NCBI GenBank assembly: GCA_002424865.1
Contig: DILC01000045.1
Span: 1 to 22,600, forward strand
Reading direction: 5' to 3'
DNA length: 22,600 nucleotides
Origin: Rhodocyclaceae bacterium UBA5602
Lineage (GTDB): Bacteria > Pseudomonadota > Gammaproteobacteria > Burkholderiales > Rhodocyclaceae
This document shows positions 1 through 7,855 of this stretch, one piece after another; position 1 is the stretch's first letter; each line of letters starts with the position of its first letter. The position numbers and the translations under genes were made by a program. The notes under the pieces are model-generated. The model searched no databases. It worked only from the letters and a program-made list of their open reading frames with translations, and was not told the DNA's origin.

Positions 1-961
1 CACCGGCCACTGCTTGCGCTGCGGCCAGCGCAATGGCCGTGGCGTCCGGCGCATTGACCGTTGGCGGATAACCGCGCTCGTATTTCATCTCGATCTGCAC
101 GCGATAGGTTGCTTCGATGCCATTGCACACGCGCCGCATCGCCGCTTCCAAGGCGTCCTGCAACACAGGGTTGAGCATGCGCACCGTGCCGCCCAATTGC
201 GCCGTTTCCGGCAGCACGTTGTCCGCATGCCCCGCGTGAAAGCGCGTCACGCTGACCACCGCCGCATCCTGCGGATCCGTCTCGCGCGAGACCAGCGCTT
301 GCAAGGCCTGCACCAGGGCGCTGCCCGCCACCACCACATCCACCGCCTGATGCGGCATGGCGGCGTGCCCGCCACGGCCGGTGATCGTGATGCCAAAGCA
401 GTCCGTGCCCGCCATCACCGGCCCTTCGGTGACGCCGAAACTGCCCGCGGGCAGCCCCGGCCAGTTATGCAAACCGAATACACGCGCCATCGGGAAGCGC
501 TCGAACAAGCCTTCTTCGACCATCACCCGGCCGCCGCCTTCGTGCTCTTCGGCGGGTTGAAAAATGAAATACACCGTGCCGTCAAAATTGCGCACGGCGG
601 ATAGCGCTTCGGCCGCGCCAAGCAGCATCGCCGTGTGGCCATCGTGGCCGCAGGCGTGCATGCGCTGCGCATGCTGCGAGCGGTGCGCAAAGGTGTTCAT
701 TTCATGTAGCGGCAAGGCATCCATGTCGGCACGCAGGCCGATGGCGCGAGTACCCGCACCCAAGGAGAGCTTGGCCACCACGCCTGTTCTGGCTATGCCG
801 CGATGCACCTCCAAGCCCAATCCGTCAAGATACGCCGCGACTTTTTCCGCCGTGCGGTGCTCATCGAACGCCAGCTCGGGATGCGCGTGAATGTCGCGGC
901 GAAAGGCCGTTATCTTGGGGATGAGGGCAGCTAGCAGTTGATCATTCAGGGCCTTCGGCAT
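1..961 (-). CDS. M20 family metal-dependent amidohydrolase (hippurate hydrolase-like), C-terminus cut by window edge
   Basis: Probably hydrolyses an N-acyl amino acid or related amide in the cytosol with a two-metal centre. The frame is open from the ATG at 961-959 to the window edge (320 residues). Family members are usually near 390-400 residues, so roughly 70-80 are missing. Family motifs are MHACGHDGHT (residues 101-110, metal ligands C104 and H106), the PAEE segment with E138/E139, a LHNWPG segment around H165, and the GRGGHAAMPH dimerisation-domain segment near residue 196. An alternative ATG at 965 is in another frame and stops quickly, which fixes the start at 961. The ribosome binding site is only weak. 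It lies downstream of nlpD on the same strand after a 111-bp gap. Substrate cannot be told from sequence; hippurate, indole-acetyl amino acid and N-acetyl-diaminopimelate hydrolases share these motifs. Confidence 0.9.
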   Translation of the reverse strand, partial: MPKALNDQLLAALIPKITAFRRDIHAHPELAFDEHRTAEKVAAYLDGLGLEVHRGIARTGVVAKLSLGAGTRAIGLRADMDALPLHEMNTFAHRSQHAQRMHACGHDGHTAMLLGAAEALSAVRNFDGTVYFIFQPAEEHEGGGRVMVEEGLFERFPMARVFGLHNWPGLPAGSFGVTEGPVMAGTDCFGITITGRGGHAAMPHQAVDVVVAGSALVQALQALVSRETDPQDAAVVSVTRFHAGHADNVLPETAQLGGTVRMLNPVLQDALEAAMRRVCNGIEATYRVQIEMKYERGYPPTVNAPDATAIALAAAQAVAG

Positions 962-1072
962 ACATCCGTTCCAGCAATAAGTTGATCTTGCATCCTAGCC
1001 CAAATAAACAGGCTGCGCTATGCGCCTGAATCCTGGAAGCGAGCCCTTGGCGGCCCAGCTCATTTGCCCAAA

Positions 1073-2038
1073 CTATTTTTCCGGGAGCAGTTTTTGTGGG
1101 TCAACCGGTTTGCCCTGCTGCCTGATTTCAAAATGCAGGCGCGGGCTGGCGGCATCGCTTGCCCCCATGAGCGCAATCTTTTGCCCACGCTTGATTTGCT
1201 GTTTTTCTTTCACCAGGATTTGGCTGTTATGCGCATACACGGATAACCAAGTGGCATCATGGCGCAACACCACCAGATTGCCATAACCACGCAAACCCGT
1301 GCCCACATAAGAAACCGTGCCATCGGCCGCAGCCATAACCGGATCGCCTATCTTGCCCGCAATATCCACGCCCTTGCTGCTGCTGTCATTGAACGTCGCA
1401 AGCAGCTTGCCAGCGGCAGGCCAGGCCCAGCCCTGTGGCGTTACGGCTTCATTTTTCCCATTGGCTGCGGGTATCTCGGCGGCTTTAGGCGCTGCCGCCT
1501 GTGCTGTCGCGGGTACTTTTACCGCTGCGCCAGCGGATGATTTTGATTTTTCAGCCGCCTCTTCTGCCTGGACACGGGCCAAGGCATCTGCCGTAAAGGC
1601 CTCCCTGCCGCCTTTAGGGGAACGCTTGACAGGCTCTGTTGCGGCAACATTGGCACCAGCCATGCCGCTGGCAGGCTTAACCTCGATAACACCTTCCGAT
1701 GCCACAGGCTTGGCTATGGCAACCTGCGTGCCGTCGGCTTCGGGTGGGGCAACCCGCAATAACTGATCCACCTGGATCAGGTTGATGTTATCCAGATGAT
1801 TCCATTCAGCCAGTTCTTTGTAGTCCCGCCCGTGATCCAAGGCAATGCCATACAAGGTATCGCCCTTTTTGACCCGATACATGCCCGCAACGGGCTTGGA
1901 AGGGGCATTCACCGGGGCGCTCCCCTGTGGCGCACCCAGGCGATCAACCACTGGCACAGGGGTTGTGTTCGCGCAGCCCGCGAGAAAAACACAAAACCAG
2001 GCGTAAAGCGGCAGCCCGATGGTTTGCTTGACAGTCAT
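1073..2038 (-). CDS. nlpD: NlpD-like murein hydrolase activator lipoprotein (LysM + degenerate LytM/M23)
   Basis: Outer-membrane lipoprotein expected to activate periplasmic N-acetylmuramyl-L-alanine amidases during cell separation. The N-terminus is a lipoprotein signal with lipobox LAGC (C22). A LysM peptidoglycan-binding domain follows (residues about 53-96), then a 100-residue Ala/Lys/Pro-rich linker and a C-terminal LytM domain (about 208-318). The zinc ligands of active M23 enzymes are lost: the HxxxD site reads SKGVD (Ser221 for His) and the HxH site reads RLH (Arg300 for His). This is the pattern known for NlpD/EnvC activators, so it is probably not itself a hydrolase. Its ATG overlaps the pcm stop in an ATGA (2035-2038), implying translational coupling as the last gene of surE-pcm-nlpD. 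In many proteobacteria rpoS comes next; here it does not. Confidence 0.93.
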   Translation of the reverse strand: MTVKQTIGLPLYAWFCVFLAGCANTTPVPVVDRLGAPQGSAPVNAPSKPVAGMYRVKKGDTLYGIALDHGRDYKELAEWNHLDNINLIQVDQLLRVAPPEADGTQVAIAKPVASEGVIEVKPASGMAGANVAATEPVKRSPKGGREAFTADALARVQAEEAAEKSKSSAGAAVKVPATAQAAAPKAAEIPAANGKNEAVTPQGWAWPAAGKLLATFNDSSSKGVDIAGKIGDPVMAAADGTVSYVGTGLRGYGNLVVLRHDATWLSVYAHNSQILVKEKQQIKRGQKIALMGASDAASPRLHFEIRQQGKPVDPQKLLPEK

Positions 2039-2709
2039 ACAACCCCCCTGAGCAAAGGCACAAAGCGCACGGCCTCAAAGCGCGATTCGACAAAACCCGC
2101 AGGCGTTTTTTCTACCAGGCAAATCACTTGTTCAGCGCTCCCCAAAGGCATCACCAAACGCCCGCCGGGCGCCAGTTGCGCCAGCAAGCCAGGTGGCACG
2201 GCATGCGCCGCTGCGGCCAGAATGATCGTGTCAAACGGCGCGGCCTCGGCCAGCCCCAGATTGCCATCGGCATGTTTTAAGCGAATGCGCGTGAGTTTGA
2301 GTTGCCGCAAGTTATCTCGCGCTTTTGCCAGCAATGGGGCAATGCGCTCAACAGCAAATACCTGCGTCGTCAAAAGGCTCAATACCGCTGCTTGATAGCC
2401 GCAACCCGCGCCAATTTCCAGCGTTTTGCCCAGGTCACGCCCTTGAATCAAGATTTCTATCATGCGCGCAACCACATACGGCTGCGAGATGGTCTGCGCA
2501 AAACCCAAAGGCAGCGCGGTGTCTTCATAGGCGCGGCTGGCCAGCGCGGGTTCAACAAACACATGGCGCGGGATCAAGCCCATCGCATGCAATACGCGTG
2601 CGTCAGACACGCCTTGCTCCCTCAAGCGATCCACCATGCGCGCCCGCGTGCGCTCGGAAGTCATGCCGATCCCCGCCTGTTGCGGCTGATTAAAAAAGAC
2701 TTTATCCAT
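2035..2709 (-). CDS. pcm: Protein-L-isoaspartate O-methyltransferase
   Basis: Cytosolic repair enzyme that methylates L-isoaspartyl residues in damaged proteins using S-adenosylmethionine. The SAM-binding motif LEIGAGCGY is at residues 97-105, and the family segment TISQPYVVARM lies just before it; the end FEAVRFVPLLRG is typical. Starting at 2709 gives 224 residues, and this ATG overlaps the surE stop (ATGGATAA, 8 bp). A second plausible start is the ATG at 2664 (MTSERTRARM), which has a GGGGA-type ribosome binding site about 6 bases upstream and would give 209 residues, the E. coli length. An ATG at 2760 also exists but lies well inside surE and is unlikely. It is the middle gene of surE-pcm-nlpD. 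Confidence 0.93.
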   Translation of the reverse strand: MDKVFFNQPQQAGIGMTSERTRARMVDRLREQGVSDARVLHAMGLIPRHVFVEPALASRAYEDTALPLGFAQTISQPYVVARMIEILIQGRDLGKTLEIGAGCGYQAAVLSLLTTQVFAVERIAPLLAKARDNLRQLKLTRIRLKHADGNLGLAEAAPFDTIILAAAAHAVPPGLLAQLAPGGRLVMPLGSAEQVICLVEKTPAGFVESRFEAVRFVPLLRGVV

Positions 2710-3496
2710 TGAATAACTGTTCACCCTCATGACGCATCGGTCGAATCCATGCCTGCACATCCGCTAATTGCGCGGGGTGCGTCAAATCAATCTGCAGGGG
2801 CGTCACCGACACCCAGCCATGCTCGACCGCGTAAAAATCCGTGCCTTCGCCCGCATCCGCCGCAGGGCCGGCCGCACCTATCCAATACACTGTCTCGCCG
2901 CGTGGCGAGGTGGATTTAATCGCCGGTTCGGCCTTGTGGCGCCGCCCAAGGCGCGTCACCTGGATACCCCGTAAATCCCCATACGGGCGATTGGGCACAT
3001 TGACATTGAGCAGCACGGGAAAATCAAACGGGCTGGCTTGAAACTGCTCCACCAACGCACGCGCCACGCGGCCTGCCGTGGCAAAGTGCTGCACTTCCTC
3101 GCGCGGATGCGTCACGAGTGAGATGGCAATGGCCGGCACACCGAGCAAATGTCCTTCCATGGCGGCGGCCACCGTGCCGGAATAAATCGTGTCGTCCCCC
3201 ATGTTGGCGCCAAAATTGATGCCTGAGACCACCATGTCGGGCTGCGTGGGCAACATGCCGGTCACCGCCAAATGCACGCAATCGGACGGCGTGCCATTCA
3301 CATAATAAAAACCATTGCCCGCCTGGCGCAGGTTGAGCGGGCGATCCAGCGTCAGCGAATTACTCGCCCCGCTGCGGTTACGCTCTGGCGCAACCACCGT
3401 CAGCTCAGTGAGCCCTGCCAGCCCATCCAAACTTGCCGCGAGCTGCCCGAGCCCGGGGGCAAGATAACCATCATCATTGCTGAGCAAAATGCGCAT
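2702..3496 (-). CDS. surE: 5'/3'-nucleotidase (survival protein SurE)
   Basis: Metal-dependent nucleotidase that removes phosphate from nucleoside monophosphates and, in known members, short polyphosphate or exopolyphosphate. The family's metal site is seen as SNDDG (D8, D9), NRSGASNS (S42) and VSGIN (N94), followed by YSGTVAAAMEG. The length of 264 residues is slightly over the E. coli 253. The start MRILLSNDDG is the family's normal N-terminus. The coding sequence overlaps pcm by 8 bp when pcm starts at 2709. It is the first gene of the surE-pcm-nlpD unit. No convincing sigma-70 promoter is visible in the 217-bp gap upstream, which is shared with the divergent gene at 3714. Confidence 0.95.
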   Translation of the reverse strand: MRILLSNDDGYLAPGLGQLAASLDGLAGLTELTVVAPERNRSGASNSLTLDRPLNLRQAGNGFYYVNGTPSDCVHLAVTGMLPTQPDMVVSGINFGANMGDDTIYSGTVAAAMEGHLLGVPAIAISLVTHPREEVQHFATAGRVARALVEQFQASPFDFPVLLNVNVPNRPYGDLRGIQVTRLGRRHKAEPAIKSTSPRGETVYWIGAAGPAADAGEGTDFYAVEHGWVSVTPLQIDLTHPAQLADVQAWIRPMRHEGEQLFNG

Positions 3497-3587
3497 GGGT
3501 CAATCTAACTTGAAAAATAAGCCTATGGAATGATCATCGCGGTATGGCGATGCTAATGCAGGTCAGCCTGGCAAGAAAAACGCCACA

Positions 3588-3614
3588 TTGCCCGAACGAT
3601 TGGCTGTGTAAAAT
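3588..3614 (+). promoter_or_regulatory. Weak candidate promoter for the COG3146 gene
   Basis: TTGCCC (3588-3593) and TAAAAT (3609-3614) resemble sigma-70 boxes, but the spacer is 15 bp, shorter than the usual 17. The surrounding 3497-3713 gap also holds two small hairpins: a 6-bp stem CATCGC/GCGATG at 3535-3552 and a 5-bp stem GCATC/GATGC at 3641-3656. Confidence 0.2.
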
Positions 3615-3713
3615 AAAAAAGCAGGAAAGAGCGGAAAAAAGCATCAGATCAGATGCGTATTTTAGCCCATGACCTTCACGCTAAAGCGCTGAATAAGGAT
3701 AGGATGCGCCAAC

Positions 3714-5018
3714 ATGAAAATAATTCTTCATTCTGCCGCAAACGAGATTCCGGATGCTGACTGGGCAAGCCTGGATCATCAGAACGACCCCTTCATGAGC
3801 GGTGCCTTCTTGCGTATCGCTGAAAAAGTGATGCGAATCGGTACCCAGCAGAACGGCGCTGACGAAGCCACTGATGAGGCACCTGCACAGCAAGAAGATG
3901 GCCAGGCACAAGACGCCCTGACAGAACCCCTGCGCAACAGGACAGCCGCGCCAGGCGCGCACTCCTCGCCGCTGCAGATCCGCGCCACAGCGGATGCTGA
4001 TACGGCGCTCGGCTGGCAGGCGCAGCATCTGGCGCTATATGACGCGACCGCACCCGGCGGTGAAAGGCTGCTTGGCCTGTTGCCATGCTATCTGCGCACG
4101 CATTCCTTCGGCGATTTTTCACATGACTGGCACTGGGCGGCTGCCTGGGAACGCGTCGGCCTGGCCTACTATCCCAAACTGGTGAGCGGCGTTCCCTTCA
4201 CCCCATCCCCCGGCCCGCGCCTGCTGGTCCGGCAAGGCGTCGCCCGGCTGCCCGTGGTGCAGGCGTTGATCGAAGCCGCTGTCCATGTCGCCCGCACGCA
4301 ACAGGTTTCTTCCTGGCAATGCTTATTCGTTGAGGAAGCCGACCATGATGCGTTAGCCGCCGCTGGCCTGTTGATCCGGCGTGGCGTGCAATTTCACTGG
4401 ATCAACAAAAATTACGCCAGCTTTAATGACTTTCTTGCCGGCTTTACAGCAGACAAGCGCAAAAAACTCAAACGCGAACGTCGTGCAGTAATGGAATCCG
4501 GCTTGCGCCTGGAAGCGCGCCACGGAGACGAAATTGACCCAGCCTTATGGCACATCATCCATCGCCAATACCGCGACACCTTTGCCCGCTACGGCAACCA
4601 TCCCGCTTTTCCACCGGCGTTCTTCATCGAAGCCGGAGCGGCCCTTGGCCGCCAGTTGCTCGTCTTTCTCGCCTTTGATGGCGAACGGCCGGTCGCCTCC
4701 GCCATTTGCTATCGCGATGCCACGGCATTGTACGGCCGGCACTGGGGTTCGGAAGTGGATGTGCCCGGCCTGCATTTCGAGCTGTGTTATTACCAGGGCA
4801 TAGACTACTGCATTGAACACGGCCTGCAACGCTTTGAGCCCGGCGCGCAAGGCGAACACAAACTGGCGCGCGGCTTTGAACCTGTGCCGACCTGGTCAGG
4901 CTACTGGATTGCCGACCCCGGCATGCGGCGCGCAGTGGCAAGCTTCATCGCCCGTGAAACACACGCCATGGAAGATTACGCCGCTGAAACGACGGGCCAT
5001 TTGCCATTTAAAAAGTAG
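3714..5018 (+). CDS. FemAB/GNAT-like protein of the COG3146 (DUF482) family with a low-complexity insert
   Basis: Predicted acyltransferase-fold protein related to peptidoglycan-type FemAB enzymes; the family's reaction is not established. Recognisable family segments are NDPFMSGAFL (24-33), GWQAQHLALYD (100-110), LPCYLRTHSFGDFSHDWHWA (123-142), YYPKLVSGVPFTPSPGPRLL (152-171), KRKKLKRER (248-256) and FEPGAQGEHKLARGF (374-388), the last being highly characteristic. Residues about 39-98 form an Ala/Gln/Asp/Glu-rich stretch separating FLRIAEK from GWQAQHL, which members I recall join with only a short linker, so the 434-residue length is high. The start has an AGGATAGGA ribosome binding site 9 bases upstream. 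It stands alone, divergent from surE and convergent with dnaB. Confidence 0.85.
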   Translation: MKIILHSAANEIPDADWASLDHQNDPFMSGAFLRIAEKVMRIGTQQNGADEATDEAPAQQEDGQAQDALTEPLRNRTAAPGAHSSPLQIRATADADTALGWQAQHLALYDATAPGGERLLGLLPCYLRTHSFGDFSHDWHWAAAWERVGLAYYPKLVSGVPFTPSPGPRLLVRQGVARLPVVQALIEAAVHVARTQQVSSWQCLFVEEADHDALAAAGLLIRRGVQFHWINKNYASFNDFLAGFTADKRKKLKRERRAVMESGLRLEARHGDEIDPALWHIIHRQYRDTFARYGNHPAFPPAFFIEAGAALGRQLLVFLAFDGERPVASAICYRDATALYGRHWGSEVDVPGLHFELCYYQGIDYCIEHGLQRFEPGAQGEHKLARGFEPVPTWSGYWIADPGMRRAVASFIARETHAMEDYAAETTGHLPFKK

Positions 5019-5048
5019 CAAAAGTTAGCCGTTGCCGCCCCATCATCC

Positions 5049-5090
5049 GCCGTGCGCGTCGTGGGATGGGATAGCCACGACGCGCACGGC
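5049..5090. terminator. 16-bp perfect inverted repeat between convergent genes, probable bidirectional terminator
   Basis: The arms are 5049-5064 (GCCGTGCGCGTCGTGG) and 5075-5090, pairing perfectly over 16 bp with a 10-base loop. It sits 30 bp past the COG3146 stop and 49 bp past the dnaB stop, where both transcripts would end. Neither side has a run of T, so it is not a textbook Rho-independent terminator. It could instead be an RNA-stabilising hairpin or a dispersed palindromic repeat. Confidence 0.5.
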
Positions 5091-5139
5091 CGACCTTGCA
5101 TAGCCAGTCGGCTGCGGCGGCGCGACGCAGGCGGCGCGT

Positions 5140-6537
5140 TTACCGCGACGACCCGCCCGCAAAGTTTTCAAAGCGCGTGTATTCGCCGATGAAGGTCATG
5201 CGCGCTGTGCCCACGGGACCGTTACGGTGTTTGCCGATGATCACTTCCGCCGTGCCTTTATCCGGCGTGTCCGGTTTGTAATACTCTTCGCGGTACATCA
5301 TCATGATGATGTCAGCATCCTGCTCAATGGCGCCGGATTCACGCAAGTCGCTCATCAAGGGGCGTTTGTCGGTGCGCTCTTCGACTTTGCGGGATAACTG
5401 CGAGAGCGCGATGACGGGCACTTGCAGTTCTTTGGCCAACGCCTTGATGGAGCGTGAAATTTCCGAGATTTCCGTAGCGCGGTTTTCGCCGTAGCCGTTC
5501 GAGCTCATGAGTTGCAGGTAGTCGATGACGATCAAGCCCAGCTTGCCGAATTGGCGGTGCAGGCGCCGCGCGCGGGCACGCAGGTCGGTGGAATTGATCG
5601 CGCCGGTTTCATCAATATGAATCGGCGCCTCGTGCAGCTTGCCTAATGCTACTGTCATGCGGTCCCATTCGTCATCGGTCAGGCGGCCCGTGCGCAGCTT
5701 GCCTTGGTCAATGCGCCCGACGGAGGAAAGAAAGCGCGTGGCGAGCTGCGGGCCGGACATTTCCAGGCTGAAAATCGCCACCGGCTGGCGCAGTTCAACG
5801 CCGATGTATTCGGCAATGTTGAGCGCAAAGGCAGTCTTACCCATGGACGGGCGGCCGGCGACCACGATCATGTCGCCTGGCTGCAAACCCGATGTCATAC
5901 GGTCGAGGTCAACAAAGCCAGTGGGCACGCCGGTGATGTCGGACCCGCCATCCCTGGCGAGCAGGGCTTCCATTTTTTCAACGACCTCGCCCAGCAAGGG
6001 TTGAATTTGCACAAAGCCGCCCGCGTCGCGGTTGCCCGTTTCGGCAATTTCCAGGATGCGCCGTTCGGCATCGTCCAGCAACTGCTTAACGTCGCGTCCT
6101 GCAGGATTCAATGCCTGGCCTGCGATTTCGTCGCCCACGGTGACGAGCTGGCGCAAAATGGCACGCTCGCGCACGATTTCAGCATAGCGGCGCACATTCG
6201 CCGCCGAAGGCGTGGCATTGGCGATCTCCGCCAGATAGGCCAGCCCTCCGGTTTGGTCCACCTCGTTGGATTGCTCGATGGATTCATGGACAGTCACGAC
6301 ATCGGCCGGGCGGCCGCGCTGGATAAGCTTGCCAATGTGGCGGAAAATCCGCTTATGGTCATCGCGATAAAAATCGTTTTCACGCACCACATCGGCAATG
6401 CGGTCCCACGCCGCGTTGTCGATCAACAAGCCGCCAATCAGGGACTGCTCGGCCTCAATGGAATGCGGTGGCAGCTTGAGCGCAGCTACCTGCGGATCAA
6501 GAACAGGGGGGGCATTAAATGATCGAACGTTGGCCAT
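5140..6537 (-). CDS. dnaB: Replicative DNA helicase DnaB
   Basis: Hexameric 5'-to-3' helicase that unwinds DNA at the replication fork and recruits primase. The start at 6537 gives 465 residues (E. coli: 471) and has a GGAG ribosome binding site 6 bases upstream; an upstream ATG at 6597 adds 20 unlike residues and lacks support. The N-terminal DnaB domain covers about 20-125. The RecA-type motor has Walker A GRPSMGKT (228-235), Walker B LIVIDYLQLM (335-344), the SDLRESGAIEQDAD segment (396-409) and KHRNG (436-440), where the arginine finger lies. No intein or insertion is seen. It follows the rpsF-priB-rpsR-rplI genes on the same strand but a terminator separates them, so it probably has its own promoter. 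Confidence 0.97.
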   Translation of the reverse strand: MANVRSFNAPPVLDPQVAALKLPPHSIEAEQSLIGGLLIDNAAWDRIADVVRENDFYRDDHKRIFRHIGKLIQRGRPADVVTVHESIEQSNEVDQTGGLAYLAEIANATPSAANVRRYAEIVRERAILRQLVTVGDEIAGQALNPAGRDVKQLLDDAERRILEIAETGNRDAGGFVQIQPLLGEVVEKMEALLARDGGSDITGVPTGFVDLDRMTSGLQPGDMIVVAGRPSMGKTAFALNIAEYIGVELRQPVAIFSLEMSGPQLATRFLSSVGRIDQGKLRTGRLTDDEWDRMTVALGKLHEAPIHIDETGAINSTDLRARARRLHRQFGKLGLIVIDYLQLMSSNGYGENRATEISEISRSIKALAKELQVPVIALSQLSRKVEERTDKRPLMSDLRESGAIEQDADIIMMMYREEYYKPDTPDKGTAEVIIGKHRNGPVGTARMTFIGEYTRFENFAGGSSR

Positions 6538-6562
6538 AACTATCTCCGCAATGAAGCCAACC

Positions 6563-6591
6563 AGTGTACTCCGCACCGCGCCCGCTGGTAA
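6563..6591 (-). promoter_or_regulatory. Candidate dnaB promoter
   Basis: On the minus strand, TTACCA (6591-6586) and TACACT (6568-6563) are separated by 17 bp; each matches 4 of 6 sigma-70 consensus bases. The -10 box lies 25 bp before the dnaB ATG. The DnaA-box-like cluster starts 10 bp further upstream, a position typical of an activator or modulator site. Confidence 0.4.
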
Positions 6592-6601
6592 GTGCATAAG
6601 C

Positions 6602-6629
6602 TGTGGAACTTGTGTGGATAACTTGTGGA
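6602..6629 (-). promoter_or_regulatory. Cluster of three DnaA-box-like sites upstream of dnaB
   Basis: The plus-strand hexamer TGTGGA occurs at 6602-6607, 6613-6618 and 6624-6629, exactly 11 bp apart, about one helical turn. The middle one extends to TGTGGATAA (6613-6621), whose complement TTATCCACA is a perfect consensus DnaA box. The outer two match only the six-base core. Identical orientation and equal spacing suggest cooperative DnaA binding on one DNA face, hence possible DnaA control of dnaB. Confidence 0.55.
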
Positions 6630-6710
6630 CTCACGGGGAAGCTGCGCCATGGCCCGCTGCGCCCGGCCATTACGCCATTGCATAACGCGCTTGGCCAAGT
6701 ATTCCACATT

Positions 6711-6748
6711 AAAAAACGGGCTGCCCCGATGAGGGAACAGCCCGTTTT
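6711..6748 (-). terminator. Rho-independent terminator after rplI
   Basis: Read on the minus strand, an 11-bp perfect stem (AAAACGGGCTG at 6748-6738 in complement, pairing with 6723-6713) is followed by a run of six T (6716-6711). The loop is 14 bases and contains CCC/GGG that could pair further. It lies 50 bp past the rplI stop and ends the ribosomal protein operon before dnaB. Confidence 0.85.
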
Positions 6749-6798
6749 CTTGCCCGGCAAGGGCACACCGGGCGTTAGCCCAGCATGGCAGGACCAGA

Positions 6799-7248
6799 TT
6801 AGTGCTCGCCCAAGACGGACACCGTGATCCTGGCCACCACATCGCTATGCAAAGCGATTTCAATTGCCGCATCGCCAATGGCTTTGAGCGGGCCTTCAGG
6901 CAAACGAATGGCGGAGCGCTCAACGTTGTGGCCTTGCGCTTTCAACGCGTCCGCAATGTCGATGTGGGTCACGGAACCGAACAAGCGGCCATCCATGCCG
7001 GTTTTGCGCGTGATTTGCAGCATCAGCCCATCGAGCTTGGCAGCTTCGGCTTGCGCTTGGGCCAACCGGGCTTGTTGCGCCGCTTCGAGCTCAGCGCGCT
7101 TGGCTTCGAACACCTTGCGGTTCGCTTCCGTGGCGCGCTTGGCCTTGCCTTGGGGGATCAAATAGTTACGTGCGTAACCGTCTTTAACTTTAACTTCATC
7201 ACCCAGGTTACCGAGGTTGACGACTTTTTCCATCAAAATAATTTGCAT
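6799..7248 (-). CDS. rplI: 50S ribosomal protein L9
   Basis: Binds 23S rRNA and projects as an elongated two-domain protein at the base of the L1 stalk. The N-terminal domain has the family signature GDEVKVKDGYARNYLIPQGKA (broken here only for naming: residues about 16-36). A long connecting helix rich in Ala, Glu and Lys follows, then the C-terminal domain. At 149 residues it equals the E. coli length. A GAGGAG ribosome binding site lies 6 bases before the ATG, in a 14-bp gap after rpsR. It is the last gene of rpsF-priB-rpsR-rplI and is followed by a strong terminator. Confidence 0.97.
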   Translation of the reverse strand: MQIILMEKVVNLGNLGDEVKVKDGYARNYLIPQGKAKRATEANRKVFEAKRAELEAAQQARLAQAQAEAAKLDGLMLQITRKTGMDGRLFGSVTHIDIADALKAQGHNVERSAIRLPEGPLKAIGDAAIEIALHSDVVARITVSVLGEH

Positions 7249-7262
7249 AGCCTGCTCCTCGA

Positions 7263-7547
7263 TTATTGGTGCAAATCAGTAAACGGCATCAAAGCCAAAA
7301 AGCGCGCACGCTTGATAGCCGTTGACAGTTGGCGCTGGTAGCCGGTTTTGGTGCCCGTGATGCGGGCGGGCATGATGCGTGCGTTTTCAGCGATGAAGTC
7401 TTTCAGAATCTCGACGTCCTTGTAGTCGACTTCTTCAATTTTCTCGACGGTAAAGCGGCAAAACTTGCGCCGTTTAAACATGCTCCGGCCTTTTTCGCCT
7501 TTGCCCCCTTTACCTGCTGCTAGCTTACCTTTGGGTTTAAATGCCAT
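7263..7547 (-). CDS. rpsR: 30S ribosomal protein S18
   Basis: Small-subunit protein that pairs with S6 on the platform. The conserved core runs from FKRRKFCRFT (about residues 24-33) through DFIAENARIMPARITGT to the end KRARFLALMPF. It has 94 residues against 75 in E. coli, because of a Gly/Lys-rich N-terminal extension of about 20 residues. It lies 2 bp after priB, and its GGAAGGAAA ribosome binding site overlaps the end of priB, so the two are tightly linked. Confidence 0.97.
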   Translation of the reverse strand: MAFKPKGKLAAGKGGKGEKGRSMFKRRKFCRFTVEKIEEVDYKDVEILKDFIAENARIMPARITGTKTGYQRQLSTAIKRARFLALMPFTDLHQ

Positions 7548-7549
7548 TT

Positions 7550-7855
7550 TTAATTTCCTTCCACAAATTCAATCGTATTGACATGCAGTACGGGTGTTTT
7601 CCGTTTCAAACTGCGTGCCGCTAAAAAACCACTCACTGTCAATGCTGCGCCGGGTTTGACGGTTGCCAGTATCTGCGCCTGATTTCCTATCGCGACACAA
7701 TCCATTTCACAATCCACCTTGCGTTCAACTGAAGCTTCGATTTGCATCGATTCGTGCATCAGGCTGAAGTCAAGTACCGCAACACCTGCCGGGGTGCGCC
7801 GCAGGGCGCCACGCTCCTGCAAAATGCCGGACAGCTGGGCGAGGTTGATAGGCAA
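7550..7855 (-). CDS. priB: Primosomal replication protein N (PriB)
   Basis: Single-stranded-DNA-binding OB-fold dimer that helps PriA reload DnaB on collapsed forks. The protein (101 residues) has the family pattern of an early LSG strand, TPAGVAVLDFSLMHES (about 21-36), and VSGFLAARS (about 74-82). Position between rpsF and rpsR is diagnostic. No in-frame ATG exists at the expected N-terminus: an in-frame stop lies four codons upstream and the only suitable codon is TTG at 7855. No good ribosome binding site precedes it, and the gap to rpsF is 26 bp, so translation may depend on coupling to rpsF. Confidence 0.88.
   Translation of the reverse strand: MPINLAQLSGILQERGALRRTPAGVAVLDFSLMHESMQIEASVERKVDCEMDCVAIGNQAQILATVKPGAALTVSGFLAARSLKRKTPVLHVNTIEFVEGN

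Noticed and set aside
6602..6629. Chromosomal origin of replication
   Set aside because: Only one full DnaA box is present, there is no AT-rich unwinding region, and dnaA, dnaN or gidA are not nearby. A regulatory role is more likely.
7263..7547. Extended S18 N-terminus as an unusual fusion
   Set aside because: Gly/Lys-rich extensions of about 20 residues are, as far as I know, normal for S18 in this group.
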